Shown: in pieces, positions 35,130 through 46,608 of the stretch | Numbering within the stretch: position 1 is the stretch's first letter | Layout of the letters: each line of letters starts with the position of its first letter | Assembly: GCA_951799425.1 (NCBI GenBank) | Contig: OX637392.1 | Coordinates: 53,582,093 to 53,646,092, forward strand | DNA: 64,000 bases | Reading direction: 5' to 3' | Source of the DNA: Ilex aquifolium | Lineage: Eukaryota > Streptophyta > Magnoliopsida > Aquifoliales > Aquifoliaceae | Position numbers and translations under genes: made by a program | Notes under the pieces: generated by a model | Database searches by the model: none | What the model was told of the DNA's origin: nothing | Seen by the model: the letters and a program-made list of their open reading frames with translations, nothing else

Positions 35130-35451
35130 ACCTTTTTATTTAACATTTTCATTATGATACCATAAAATCGTCTGTGGTTATCCCCAAAAAATAGGCCTGC
35201 CATTGTTCCCATTCCCAAACTAACATGAAGACATGATCGATCGGGTTCCATACCATGGGCTTTAGATCGATTAAATATCTATCAGAGTCTGTTATATCAA
35301 AAGGTTCATACGAACCTAAAAAGATATGAGCAAATGAGATTGGCATACACCAATTAATCATTATTTAGTAGTACAAAACACACAAAAGGTAAAGATTGTT
35401 GAAAGGGGGTGAGTGAATATTAATCTTGGACTGCATTGATGAAAGATATAT
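35130..35451. other. Intergenic, possible gene relic
   Basis: A minus-strand 69-codon frame (35361-35152) has a codon pattern that could be coding, but it has no recognisable domain. Otherwise empty. Confidence 0.2.
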
Positions 35452-35894
35452 CTAGCAAGGTATCTGCTTAGTGAACCACTTCATGACACAAACAAGGAGC
35501 CTTTATCAACCCCAGGGCCAGGTCTGCTAGGCCAGTCACACACAAGCAACAAGGGCATATGCAACTCAGCATCATCCTGCAATACAAAACCATCTTCGAT
35601 TGTAAAGCGCAGCGACAAAATTTCATTATCAAAGATAACAATTACAAAGAGTTCTCCAAAACCGAAAGAATAAAACAGGTTCGTAACTAAAACGACCCAA
35701 GTATATGTATCCATATAACCCTAATATTCTTATTTCCTGACCATGAATTGAAGCAGGATACATTATATGAACAACAGTTATATAAGAGAGAAAAAAAAGG
35801 CGAACCCAAAAATCCAGATTATGGCGCCAATGGCGGAGAGGAGGCTGGACAAAAAGGCGAAGGGCAAGCTCAAGATAAAGGCTAATGGCCGGCA
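35452..35894 (-). pseudogene. TAXIMIN-like small peptide gene, two exons, broken
   Basis: Exon 1 core is 35894-35806 ([20 protein letters not shown], then AIIWIFG) with a GT donor in phase 2. Intron 35805-35577 ends TTGCAG. Exon 2 starts at 35576 and encodes LSCICPCCLCVTGLADLALG and LIKAP. One extra T in the run after KAP shifts the frame to a stop at 35468-35470; the family-type ending (WFT..IPC then stop at 35452-35454) is readable in the other frame. No in-frame ATG precedes exon 1. TAXIMIN peptides are small, Cys-rich plant signalling peptides. Assignment is from remembered family features. Confidence 0.6.
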
Positions 35895-36710
35895 TTTATT
35901 TTCCGCAGAAACGCAAGAAAACCTACAACAGGCCTGATCACAATGGATGCACAAACCTGCTTTTCTTCTTCTTCCTCTTCTTCACCTTCATTGTTGTCTG
36001 ATTGATGGTATATATATAGGAAGAGGCTAAGGTACGACAGGGGTACCATGTTGAAATTTGATTTGAGCCCTTGTTTTTAATTTAAATAATTTTCAACTAT
36101 TAATCAAAAGAATGATAAAATAAAAATACCAGACCTATTTTCAATTGAATAAAAAATGATATTTTAGTAATCAAATCCGTATATTTTTTTAAAGTTGTGG
36201 ACCAAAGCACCCAAAAACAACCTTTGCATCATATTCCCACTTACACAATCAACATATATGAACCTTTCTTTTCAAGAGACGCGTCACCTATATTTGTTAA
36301 ATACTTTTTAAAGTACTTCTCTTTCTCCTTTGGGAAGGTTTTTTTGTTTCTTTTAAATTACGTCCTAAGTAACCTTCGTCTTTTTCTTAGAGTTTTTCTT
36401 CTTCTTTTGTTTGGGTTTTGCTACTTTCTCCCAAAGGTTAATCATATGTATAGTAGTAGTATACATGTATAGATAAAAGTAGGTGTTTTATTTACATATC
36501 GAGATGTGTAGACCACTATTGTAACATGTTTTACATTTTTTTTCTCTTTTTTTTTTTTTTTTGCTTATTTAAAAGTACTTAACAAAGGTTATCAAAAGGT
36601 AAAAAAATTATTTACCAATACTATTTCTTTTACAAAAAAAAACTTATAAATGATGTCATGCTGTTACGTCAAAAAATTATGTCATGCAGTGACATTAAGG
36701 AACCTGGCCA
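35895..36710. other. AT-rich intergenic DNA
   Basis: No supported gene. Several poly-T runs occur around 36535-36562. Confidence 0.35.
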
Positions 36711-36781
36711 TCTTTATGCTTAATTATCAACTATATGCTTAATTATCATCTTTATGCTTAATTATCATCTTTATGCTTATC
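36711..36781. repeat. 19-bp tandem repeat, about 3.7 copies
   Basis: The unit TCTTTATGCTTAATTATCA repeats at 36711, 36730 (variant), 36749 and 36768 (partial). Confidence 0.9.
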
Positions 36782-36814
36782 TTAGAGATGAGATTATGCT
36801 TAGCTTGTCCAAGA

Positions 36815-36816
<2 letters not shown>

Positions 36817-36849
<33 letters not shown>
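36817..36849. repeat. (CT)n microsatellite
   Basis: Uninterrupted CT dinucleotides. Confidence 0.95.
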
Positions 36850-36852
<3 letters not shown>

Positions 36853-37304
36853 GGAATCGAATCCATGTCAATCACATGTGCATAAAGTTGGACTTTGCTC
36901 TATGCGTCTTCTATTGTTGTTTCCCTTTGGCTATTACCATCCCTCAACTTAGAGCAGGCGTTCCGAAGATCATGCTAGTGTTTATTATTCCAAAGGGGAA
37001 AATTACATCCAAATTCTTTAAAGTTTGTCACTTAATCACTCAAATCTCTAACATCTATATAATAAAGTAGCTTACAATTCAAATCTCAAAAGATAAATAA
37101 AATGATTTTTGCTATTCACGGTTGAGATCGCTTTATATTTTACTTTAAAGTTAATCTAACCGCTAATATTAACACCCTAAATTTAATAGGAAAAATAGGC
37201 TCCTAAGGGTGTGTTTGGAGTGATTTTTTAAAAGTACTTATAGAAATTATTTCTCGTAAGTACTTTAAAAAAAATAATAGTGTTTAAAACCGTCCCATCA
37301 TTAT
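36850..37304. other. AT-rich intergenic DNA
   Basis: No gene, RNA or repeat of note between the CT microsatellite and the CCN tract. Confidence 0.35.
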
Positions 37305-37665
37305 CTCTACCACCACCACCACCGTTGCCGCCGCCACCACCACCGCCACTGCAGCCGTTGCCGCCACCGCCACCATCGCCACTGCAACCATTGCTGCCAC
37401 CACCACTCCCACAACCACCACCACCATCACTGCCGCCACCACTCCCACCGCCGTCGTCGTCGCCGTCGCCGCCACCGTCACCACCACCCCACCGCCGCCA
37501 CCACCACTGTCACCATCACCACCATCACTACCGCCACCACCGCCACCATCACCGCCGCTGTCACCACCACCACCGCCGCCGTCACCGCCACCACCATCGT
37601 CGCCGCCATCACCGCCACCACGTTCATTGCCACCCACCACAACCATCACCGTCTCCTACCACCAC
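37305..37665. repeat. CCN-type trinucleotide low-complexity tract
   Basis: About 360 bp of CCA/CCG/TCA-type triplets (runs of CACCACCACCG, GCCGCCACC). It is very pyrimidine-rich and GC-rich in an AT-rich setting. It ends about 45 bp before the element 3 LTR. It can be read as poly-Pro or poly-Gly, which is a by-product of the repeat. Confidence 0.9.
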
Positions 37666-37708
37666 GTTGTGCACTATGTTTGTGAATACAAATATGTTTA
37701 TTGTTTAC

Positions 37709-38445
37709 TGATGATACCTAAAATAAACCCCCGACATGAGCTCGGGAAGTGAGCTCAGCTCGGGAGCTCAGGTAAGATACGCTGAGCTCCTCCAGCCATA
37801 GCCTGAGCTCATCTAGCCGGTATCAGAGCTCCTCCAGGTAAGAGAATAGGAGAAAGAGGCGAGAAGACAGCGAAATGACAACAGACACCCCTGAAGTAAG
37901 GGTCAAGCTGGAATCAAGGCATAAAACCCGCAACCAACCAAGATCCTCTCTAAGTGATTAAGGAGGATCCCCCGGTAAGAGGCAAAGATCTCGGGATATA
38001 GACCATGGAAGCCAATCGAATGGAGTTATGGTAATTCCGGAATCGAAGAGGGAAAAATACGGGAAATCCCTTCATTATAGGAAGAAAATTCGAATTAGAG
38101 GTAAGCAAGAGGCTATAAGAGGGGGGGGTGAGGCCTCCGTTGAAGGGGATGGGCATTAGAGCCACGAAAAACCCTAATTTCCTCCAGATCACATTGTAAT
38201 ACATTCAACACCATAAGTAAGAAGAAAAGGAGCTAGAGACTCCATTACTGAGTGGACTAGCCGAGCTCAGGCCGGTGAACCACTATAATTCTGTCGTGCT
38301 ATCATCCCTATCCTCATTCCCCCAAACATCAACCAGCATTATTATATATGAGCCATGTAGCTCAGACACTCCACTTAGCCCCAAGAAAATTGTTCATACG
38401 AGTTAATCTTGTTCAGTAGCTCATTCGCGTAGATTTACACCATCA
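37709..38445 (+). repeat. 5' LTR (element 3), 737 bp
   Basis: Starts TGATGATACC and ends ACACCATCA. Roughly 20 differences from the 3' copy, counted by eye. GAGCTC-type motifs are dense in its first 120 bp. Confidence 0.93.
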
Positions 38446-38448
38446 GTT

Positions 38449-38466
38449 TGGCGCCGTCTGTGGGAA
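38449..38466 (+). promoter_or_regulatory. Primer binding site, element 3
   Basis: TGGCGCCGTCTGTGGGAA three bases after the LTR, identical to element 1. Confidence 0.8.
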
Positions 38467-38507
38467 CGACTATTCCTATTACAAATAAGCTGATCTCTCA
38501 GTGACTG

Positions 38508-40156
38508 ATGGTAACAACTCGAAATATGAGCAGAAGTCAAACAAACTTACCACGAGTGCAAGATCAGCAGGAAGCCACCAACGGCAGACAACCCGAAAAC
38601 ATCCAAGAGACTAATTCCCCCATTAATAACGAGATGGAGGCCCTTCGCCTCGTCAACCAACGCTTGCTAAAGGAAAATGCAGAGCTATCAAAGCTCATAC
38701 AATGCCCACAGGAGGCACGACCGGCCCAAGAAGGCCAGAATAATCCCCCTCATAGGGAACAACGACACTGGGACCCCCTTAGAGAGGTCAACGAAGGAGG
38801 AGAAAGCAGCCAGACCAGGGGGCATGTTCCTTACCTACCCCCTAGGAATGGCCACAACGAGGAAGTGCAAAGTCAGAACGATGGGGGTGAGAGGGACGGT
38901 TTTTTCCCTTACCCGCAAGACAGGAGAGAGCAGCACTGGGAGCAACGCTTCAAAGACATCCAGCAAGAGCTCAGCCACATGAAAGAGGCTGTAAAGAGCA
39001 AGGCTCCGGTTACAATGGATGTCCTGGTACAACAAACCGAGTCCCAATTCACCTCGGAGTGCTACACTTTCCTCTCCCACCAAAGTTCAGAATGCCACAA
39101 ATAGAGGTCTTTGACGGAACGAAAGATCCAGTAGATCATCTCAACACCTACAAGAACCAGATGGAGCTACATGGATACCAGGATCCTGTACGTTGCAGAG
39201 CTTTTGCCATCACATTGAAAGGCTCCGCCCTAGCCTGGTTTCACAGGCTCCCACCAGCCTCGATCTCATCCTTTAAAGAGCTCTCGATAGCTTTCGTATC
39301 TCACTTTATAGGAGCGCGGATATATAGAAAGTCAAGCTACCACCTACTGAATGTGAAACAGGGGCCCCAAGAAAACCTGAGGTCCTATGTCCAAAGGTTC
39401 AACTCGGAGACACTAAAAGCTGACGTCCCAGACGAAAAATTTGTCATAACTGCCTTTATTGCAGAGTTAGGAGTGCAATCAAAGGATCTAATGTTCTCTA
39501 TATTGAAGAACCCTCAAGCAAGCATGGCTGAGGTTTTAGCCAAGGCAGAAAAGTATATAAATGGTGAAGAGGCACTCCTCTCCAAGGTGGGAGGTACGCC
39601 CACACGAAGGGAGAAGGAAAAAGAAGAGAAGAAAAGGGACCAAAGTCCAAGGAAAGAAAAGGGGAGAGAAAGGTCTCCAAGGAGGGATAGAGATCGCTCC
39701 CCAAAGAGAAGAGGAAATGTCAGAGATCACCTGGGCCCCATGCAGCCTGAACTACAGCCCAGATACGGACCTCAACGATTCACCCCACTCACTGCCGCTG
39801 TGTCACAAGTTCTGTATGAGGTCCAAAACGAGAAGTTCTTAAGATGGCCACCTCGGATGAAGGCAGATCCGGCCAAGAGAGACCCCACAAAGTATTGCGA
39901 TTATCACAGAGATCATGGTCATCACACCGATGACTGCATTCAACTAAAAAAGGAAATCGAGTTCCTAATTCAGCGAGGACAGTTACGTCGCTTTGTAGCC
40001 CATGACAACCATAATCGAGCTCTTCCACCCCCGCCACCCCAACAGCAGGCACCTGCGCCGCATCAGCAGCCTCTGGGTGAGATTAGAGTAATATCTGGAG
40101 GATTTGCGGAGGCGGAGAATCCAGCTCAGCCAGGAAAGCACACCTCCGACAAATAA
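38508..40156 (+). pseudogene. gag and zinc-knuckle region, element 3, one frameshift
   Basis: ATG 38508 (VTTRNMSRSQ) opens 198 codons. A one-base loss near 39057 shifts to a second frame (39059-40156) holding the Retrotrans_gag-type core (CRAFAITLKGSALAWF), the basic RSPRRDRDRSPKRR tail and the zinc-knuckle-like YCDYHRDHGHHTDDC. The three gag stops of element 1 are sense codons here. A second frameshift near 40105 cuts it off from pol. Confidence 0.87.
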
Positions 40157-40176
40157 GAGCCGAAGAAGCTCTCGAA

Positions 40177-42443
40177 GTGCACACTGTATCCAAAGTACCA
40201 CACTTAGATACAACTATCACTTTTTCAGATTTTGATTTAGAGGGATGCCAGATCCCCCATGACGATCCACTGGTGGTACGAGCTGTGGTGGCTAACAGAA
40301 CCGTTCATCGCGTTCTGATCGATAATGGGAGCTTGGCAGACATCATTTTTGCACCTGCATTCGACAAAATGGACATAGGACGGGGAAGACTCGAACCTGT
40401 AAGTACTCACTTGCTGGGGTTCTCGGGAGAAAGGGTGCTCCCCCTAGGCGCAATCCAACTCGTGCTCACCCTAGGAGACCCACCTTGCCAAGCCACCACA
40501 ACCGTAAAGTTCCTAGTGGTCGATGCACCTTCTGCATACAACATCTTGCTTGGAAGGCCATCCCTTAATTCTATGAAGGCAATCCCATCTGCCTATCACT
40601 TGGTTGTGAAGTTCCCTACAGAGAATGGAATAGGAGCGGTCCAAGGAGACCAGTGTGTAGCAAGAGAATGTTACATGGCTTCTGTGAAGATGAAGGAGGT
40701 CGAGAACATCCAATTAGATGAACTCGACATGAGAGATGAGATGGAGACAAGGCCAATGCCATCAGAAGAGCTGGAACCGATTCAGCTTGATAGGGAGCCA
40801 GAGCACCTCGTTTATATAGGTTCCAGACTGAACGTTGAGCTCAGAGGTCTCCTCATCCAGTTCTTGAAGGAGAATATGGGGGTGTTTGCTTGGAAGCAAG
40901 AATACATGAAGGGTATTGACTCTTCGGTTATTACCCATAAGCTAAGTGTGAACCCAACTTGCAAACCCGTCAAACAGAAAAGAAGGAGTTTTGCTGCAGA
41001 AAGACAAAGGGCAATAAATGAGGAGGTCGGCAAACTCCTCCATGCCAAGGCCATCAGGGAAGTTGACTACCCAACCTGGTTGGCAAATGTGGTTCTTGTC
41101 AAAAAGACCAACGGTAAATGGCGACTGTGCATCGACTTTACTGACCTCAACCGAGCATGCCCTAAGGACAGCTTTCCCTTACCTCGGATCGACTTAATAG
41201 TGGACGCCACAGCCGGGCACGAGCTACTTAGCTTCATGGACGCTTTCTCAGGTTACAACCAGATCAGGATGGATCCCAGCGACCAAGAAAAGACCTCCTT
41301 TGTAACGGAACAAGGAACATACTGTTATCAGGTCATGCCTTTTGGATTGAAAAACGCTGGAGCCACTTACCAGCGGTTGGTGAATAGGATGTTCCAAAAG
41401 CAGATAGGTGCATCTATGGAGGTCTACATCGACGATATGTTAGTAAAATCACTGAAGGCAGAGCTCCACATCGAGCACCTAGCTGAATCATTTCAGATTC
41501 TAAAGGAATACAAGATGAAGCTCAACCCTGCGAAGTGTGCATTCGGTGTCTCAGCCGGAAAGTTTCTGGGTTTTATAGTTAGCAGCCGAGGAATTGAAGC
41601 TAACCCAGAGAAGGTTAGGGCGGTGTTAGATATGCAGTCACCATCTAACACAAGGGAGGTACAACGCTTGACAGGTAGAATAACAGCCTTGAGCTGTTTT
41701 GTGTCCAGGTCAAGCGATAAATGCCAGTCATTCTTTCAAATCTTGAAAAAAGTGTTCCAGTGGGATACCAAATGCGAAGAAGCGTTCAAAGCCCTGAAAA
41801 ATTATATGAGCTCTCCTCCTGTTTTGGTGAGCCCTTTAGAGAGAGAAGTCCTTACTCTCTACTTGGCAGTTTCAGATTTTTCAACAAGCGCAGCGCTGGT
41901 CAGAGAGCGAGACAGAGCTCAGCAACCAGTCTACTACTGCAGCAGAGCTCTGAGGGGGCAGATGAGAGATATCCAAAGATGAAAAAACTCGTCTTGGCCT
42001 TGGTCACAACAGCTAGGAGACTTAGACCATATTTTCAAGCTCATACCATCGAAGTCCCAACAGATCAGCTGTTGAAACAAGTGCTACATAAGCCAGAGTC
42101 TTCGGGGAGATTAGTCAAGTGGGCCATAGAGCTCAGTGAGTTTGATATCAGATATAAGCCAAGAACTGCCATCAAAGGACAAATTTTGGCGGATTTCATC
42201 GCAGAGTTCACAGTAGCAGCACCTATGGAGACCGCAGATTTAGTACCAGACCTCCCCATGTGGAGGCTTTCGGTGGATGGAGCTGCCAATGCTCAAGGAA
42301 GCGGTGCAGGTATAATCTTAACCTCTCCAGAAGGAATAGATGTCGAGTACGCCCTTAGATTTGGGTTTAAAGCTTCAAATAACGAGGCAGAATATGAAGC
42401 TGTCATCGCTGGACTCAGTCTTGCTCATTCTATGGAAGCATAA
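40177..42443 (+). pseudogene. Protease, reverse transcriptase, RNase H and start of second RNase H, element 3
   Basis: The first frame (40177-41982) has the protease site IDNGSLADI, RT with FTDLNRACPKD, GYNQIRM and YIDD (about 41430), and the start of RNase H. A lost G in a G-run near 41950 shifts the frame to the one ending at 42443. That frame continues RNase H (LVTTARRLRPYFQAHTIEV) and the second RNase H (SVDGAANAQGSGAG). TAA at 42441-42443 replaces a Glu codon seen in element 1. Confidence 0.88.
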
Positions 42444-43976
42444 CAGCTAGAGATTTGCAGTGATTCTCAACTAGTGGTAAAACAGATAGAGGAATCCTAC
42501 GACGCGAGAGGCAAAAAAATGATCCTTTATCTCAGAAAGGTACGAGAACTAATAAAGAAGTTTGTGCAGGTTAAGGTCAGACACGTGCCCAGAACAGAGA
42601 ATTCAAGAGCAGATGCGTTAGCAAGGTTAGCAACTGCCTTACAGGAAGACTTGGATAGGCTAATACCGGTGGAGCATCTTCCGGAGCCTTCAATAAGCAT
42701 TCAAAGGGAGGACATGCTGCCAATCGTAGTTCAGCCAAGCTGGATGGACCCTCTCGTAGAATACCTACAGAAAGGAACCTTGTCAAGCGATGCTAAGGAA
42801 GCCTCTAAGCTCAAAACTAGGTCAGCCAGATTCTCGGTGCTGCAAGGAAATCTATACAAACGAGGATTTTCAGCTCCTCTCCTTAAGTGCGTAGGAGATG
42901 AGGATGCCAATTATATACTCAGAGAAGTTCATGAGGGAATATGTGGCAATCACATTGGAGCTCGGGCTTTGGCAGGAAAAGCGCTAAGGCAAGGGTATTA
43001 TTGGCCGACCATGCTCAAAGATGCCACCGAATTGGTCAGAAGATGCAAGATTTGCCAAGAGCATGCCAATATTTCCCATTGTCCACTCGAGCTGCTAACC
43101 ACGGTGGTAAGCCCATGGCCCTTCCAGCAGTGGGGTTTGGATATTCTTGGGCCCCTTCCCACCGGGGCAGGACAATGCAAGTTTGCTATCATAAGGGTGG
43201 ATTACTTCACCAAGTGGGCAGAGGTCGAACCTTTGGCAACAATCACCGAACAAAAAGTTCAAAACTTCGTTTGGAAGTCGATAGTTTGCAGATTTGGGGT
43301 TCCCAGAGCAGTCGTGTCTGACAATGGGAAGCAGTTTGACAACTCGAAATTTAAAAGCTTTTGTGCTGAGCTCGGGATCAAGAACTATTTCTCAGCTCCT
43401 GCGCATCCTCAATCCAATGGGCAAGCAGAGGTCACAATTAGAACCATAAAGACAGCTCTGAAGACCAAACTAGAAAACCTAAAAGGAAAGTGGGTGGAGT
43501 ACATCCCTGAGGTATTGTGGGCCTACAGGACCACCGTCAGATCTGCAACTCAGGAAACCCCCTTCGCTTTGGCCTTTGGAACCGAGGCAGTAGCCCCTGT
43601 TGAGGTGGGGCTCCAATCACCAAGGGTGGAATTTGCAGATGCCGAGCTTAATAATGAGTCTCTCCTATTGAACCTCGATCTCCTGGATGAAAAAAGAGAC
43701 AGAGCTCTGCATCGCGTCCAAATTTATCAAAGGAAAACTGCAAGATACTACGATAGGAAGGTAAGGCACCGAAGTTTCAAGGTTGGAGACTTGGTGCTTA
43801 GGAGGCTTCTGTTTGCGAAGAAGGATCCTACGCATGGGAAGCTGGGACCCAACTGGGAAGGTCCCTATATCGTGTCAAGGGTAGTCAGACCAGGAAACTA
43901 CGAGCTCCAAACAGAGGAAGGAAAGGTCCTACCTCACTCTTGGAATGCCGAGCACCTTAAGAAGTTCTTTCAGTAA
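42444..43976 (+). pseudogene. End of second RNase H and full-length integrase, element 3
   Basis: Open from 42444 to the stop at 43974-43976. It holds the end of the second RNase H (ENSRADALARLATA), the HHCC finger (HEGICGNH...CKICQEH), the core GLDILGPLP, SDNGKQFD and QSNGQAEV with all three acidic residues, and the C-terminal GPYIVSRVVRPGNYEL. It is the best-preserved integrase in the window, but it is cut off from the upstream frame by the stop at 42441. Confidence 0.88.
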
Positions 43977-44050
43977 GTTTTCCATGTAACAGAGCTATTT
44001 TCAATAAAAATAAACGAGTCTTTTCCTCACATGATGTCCGAAGTAAAAGA

Positions 44051-44450
44051 ACGATAAGCTTCTCAGCTTATAAAACTCAAGATGAGCTCTTCAGCTCATA
44101 AACAAACGATAAGCTTCTCAGCTTATAAAACTCAAGATGAGCTCTTCAGCTCATATACAAACGATGAGCTTCTCAGCTTATAAAACTCAAGATGAGCTCT
44201 TCAGCTCATAAACAAACGATGAGCTTCTCAGATTATAAAACTCAAGATGAGCTCTTTAGCTCATAAACAAACGATAAGCTTCTCAGCTTATAAAACTCAA
44301 GATGAGCTATTCAGCTCATATACAAACGATAAGCTTCTCAGCTTATAAAACTCAAGATGAGCTCTTCATCTCATATACAAATGATAAGCTTCTAAGCTCA
44401 TAAAATTCGAGATGAGCTCTTCAGCTCATGTACAAATAATAAAGCTTCTA
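44051..44450. repeat. Expanded alternating hairpin array, 55-bp period (element 3)
   Basis: Seven type A hairpins (ATGAGCTCTTCAGCTCAT, first at 44082) alternate with seven type B hairpins (ATAAGCTTCTCAGCTTAT, first at 44054), plus a decayed eighth B. Spacing is 55 bp throughout. Several unit variants change the loop or make G-U pairs rather than break the stem. It sits at the same place as the array in element 1 (5798-5952), about 75 bp past the pol stop. Confidence 0.93.
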
Positions 44451-44832
44451 AAATCCAAGCTAAATCTCTTTTTGGAGACACCAACAGTCTTTCCCCCACG
44501 ACCAGTGGTCCTCGTATGCTGTCGACGCATGTCTAGTGCAATGGAGATCATCTGGGGAACCAGTCAAGGACTGAGGTCAGTGCAAACATGATCTTCTGTT
44601 TTCCATCCACGTTCATGACTTGAACACGAAGAATGCGTTGAAACAAGCCTACAAAATTTATAAGGGACTACTTAGCTCAAAAGAGATGAGCCACTTAGTT
44701 CATACGTCAACATGCATATTCAAAAAGAAAGATTTGACATTCAAAACATCAAAGAATACAGGCGTTCAAGGAAATGCAAGGAGCAACAAAGTTTGACATT
44801 AATTATGAAGAAAATACAAGGGGGTAGAGCTC
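44451..44832. other. Spacer between hairpin array and antisense gene 2 (element 3)
   Basis: Counterpart of 5953-6411. No coding signal. Confidence 0.4.
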
Positions 44833-45923
44833 CTAGTCCTTCTTAAGCTGTGACCTCAGCTCAGCTACTTCCCCCTTCAGGCGAGCATTCTCCTCCTTCA
44901 GCTCATCTCTTTCTTGCTCAGCCTTATAAAGTGAATCAAGGAGCTTTTGACCTGCTGGGGCAAGGAAAATGGTGGACAGAGATTCAGGAGAGAAAGAGCC
45001 ATCCCTCTTACGCCTCTTGGAGCTCGCACCAGCGTCACCATCCGCGTCAGAATCCCCATCCTCGTCAGAGTCCGAGAAAGAGGTCCAGGAAGAGTAAGGA
45101 ACGGAGGAAAATTCAAATTCAGTAGCCTCAGCACCAAGAAAATAAAGATTTGCACTCGTCATTAACTCAGAGTAAGACCTAGGCTCAACAAGCAACAATT
45201 CATCAATGTTTATCATCTCGGGCACATCTAGATCAGGGGGACCTGAACAACAAGGATACAATAAGAATATATCTTCAAGGAAAGTATATACTCAAGAGAG
45301 CTCAGCTCGGACCTACCAATACGAGAGAAGCTCTTCCAGGACCGTGGGATCCTAGCTTCACGGCAGCGATCTTCAGTGGACCGCCAAGACTCCCCAGAAG
45401 CAAAAAAGAAACGTTTAGACCATCCTTCAGGATTGGAGGGAAGGCCTTGAATCAAAGGGCGTAATTTAAAATTCCTCCAACGGAAGAAGCTGAAGCAGGG
45501 GGCATCGTCTTCCTCGATCTCGAAGAAGTACAGAAACTCGGAGACATAGGGGAACCTGCCGATGGCATGTAGGCGGCAGAACAGGAAGAAGCTTACCATA
45601 GCGGCCCATCCTCGTGGGAAAAGGCGAGAAGGGCATAGGCCATAATAGGCAAGAACTCGCCCTATGGCCGGATGAATGGGAAGGCGAAGTCCCATATCCA
45701 TGGCACCTTCAAAGAAGCAGACTTCCCCTCGAGGAAGGAAGTTGCAGGGCTCGTCAGGGGTAGGGACTCGCAAAAGCAAATCAAGATCAGAAAAAAACCG
45801 TTTCTGGATGGCTTTCAAATCAGAGGACTCTAAGGTTGAAGGAGACAGGTAGCGACAGTGCCACTTCCATTCGATCCCAAAGGAAGTGCGCCCCTCGAAC
45901 AAAGAAGAAGCAGGGGCAGCCAT
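44833..45923 (-). CDS. Antisense gene 2 (aORF2), element 3: Transposase_28-like plus coiled coil, intact
   Basis: Exon 1 is 45923-45317 (607 nt) and exon 2 is 45242-44833 (410 nt). Exon lengths, donor (G|GTAGGTC) and acceptor (TTCAG|GT) equal those of element 1. It encodes 338 residues: the gypsy-type transposon domain at about 65-180, then acidic (SDSDEDGDSDADGD), basic (SSKRRKRDG) and coiled-coil segments. No stop or frameshift, although the sense genes of the same element are broken. Function unknown. Confidence 0.75.
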
Positions 45924-46608
45924 TAGAGATCACGATGAAAACAGAGGGTAACCACGAAGGATCAAGAAAGAGGAACTCAGAAGTATTTTTCGCAAGAAAA
46001 AAAAAAGAAACTCGGCAGATGATAGGGGACTTAAAGAAGGTTGTAAGTGTTTAGGAAACCAAGAGCCACGCGAGAAGCGAGTCGGCTATCTTTTTTGGTT
46101 TCTTAATTAATACAGGTGGTTACGGTTATGGAAAACGGTTGGGAAAAAGGCGGGAAAAGCAATCCGCACAAGATTACCCTTCCTACTGCACTCAAAACAA
46201 CCGAAGAGAGTTTTGACCCCACTCAAGCAGAATATTCCTCATATTTGAGCTCATCTTTGAGACCTGCAGTTCCAAGAACCTTGCCCACACCAGAAGGATA
46301 AAGTTCCTGATGGGTTCCTCAGTCATCAAAAGAGCTTGGCAGTTCATGAGTCCATAATCTTGCTTCAAGAAGGACCGAAGCACTTCTCAAAGCAAGGGGG
46401 CAAGGGAAGTATAAGAAAACCCAGAAGAAAATTCAGAAAAACAGAACCAAACAGAACCATGTGAGTTATGTCTCAAAGTCGCAACACATCATCACAATTC
46501 AAAACGAAATTTAGAAATTACTTCATGAAGAATTGTATTCCAAAAACGCAAGTTCGAAGTACAAGAATAAAAAAGAAGATAGGATTACATGAATAAACAA
46601 AAAGAGCT
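45924..46608. other. Spacer between antisense genes (element 3)
   Basis: Counterpart of 7503-8227. It should contain the promoter of antisense gene 2. No supported frame. Confidence 0.4.

Noticed and set aside
36197-36472. 91-codon Phe/Leu-rich frame
   Set aside because: It arises from T-rich DNA; composition alone explains the hydrophobic translation.
37280-37711. Open frames that would encode a proline-rich (plus) or glycine-rich (minus) protein
   Set aside because: They are by-products of the CCN triplet tract. There is no signal peptide, no hydroxyproline-type motif and no flanking gene structure.
44051-44450. CRISPR-like array (regular 55-bp period)
   Set aside because: Eukaryotic retroelement context, no unique spacers and no cas genes; units are tandem hairpins that recur in a second element.
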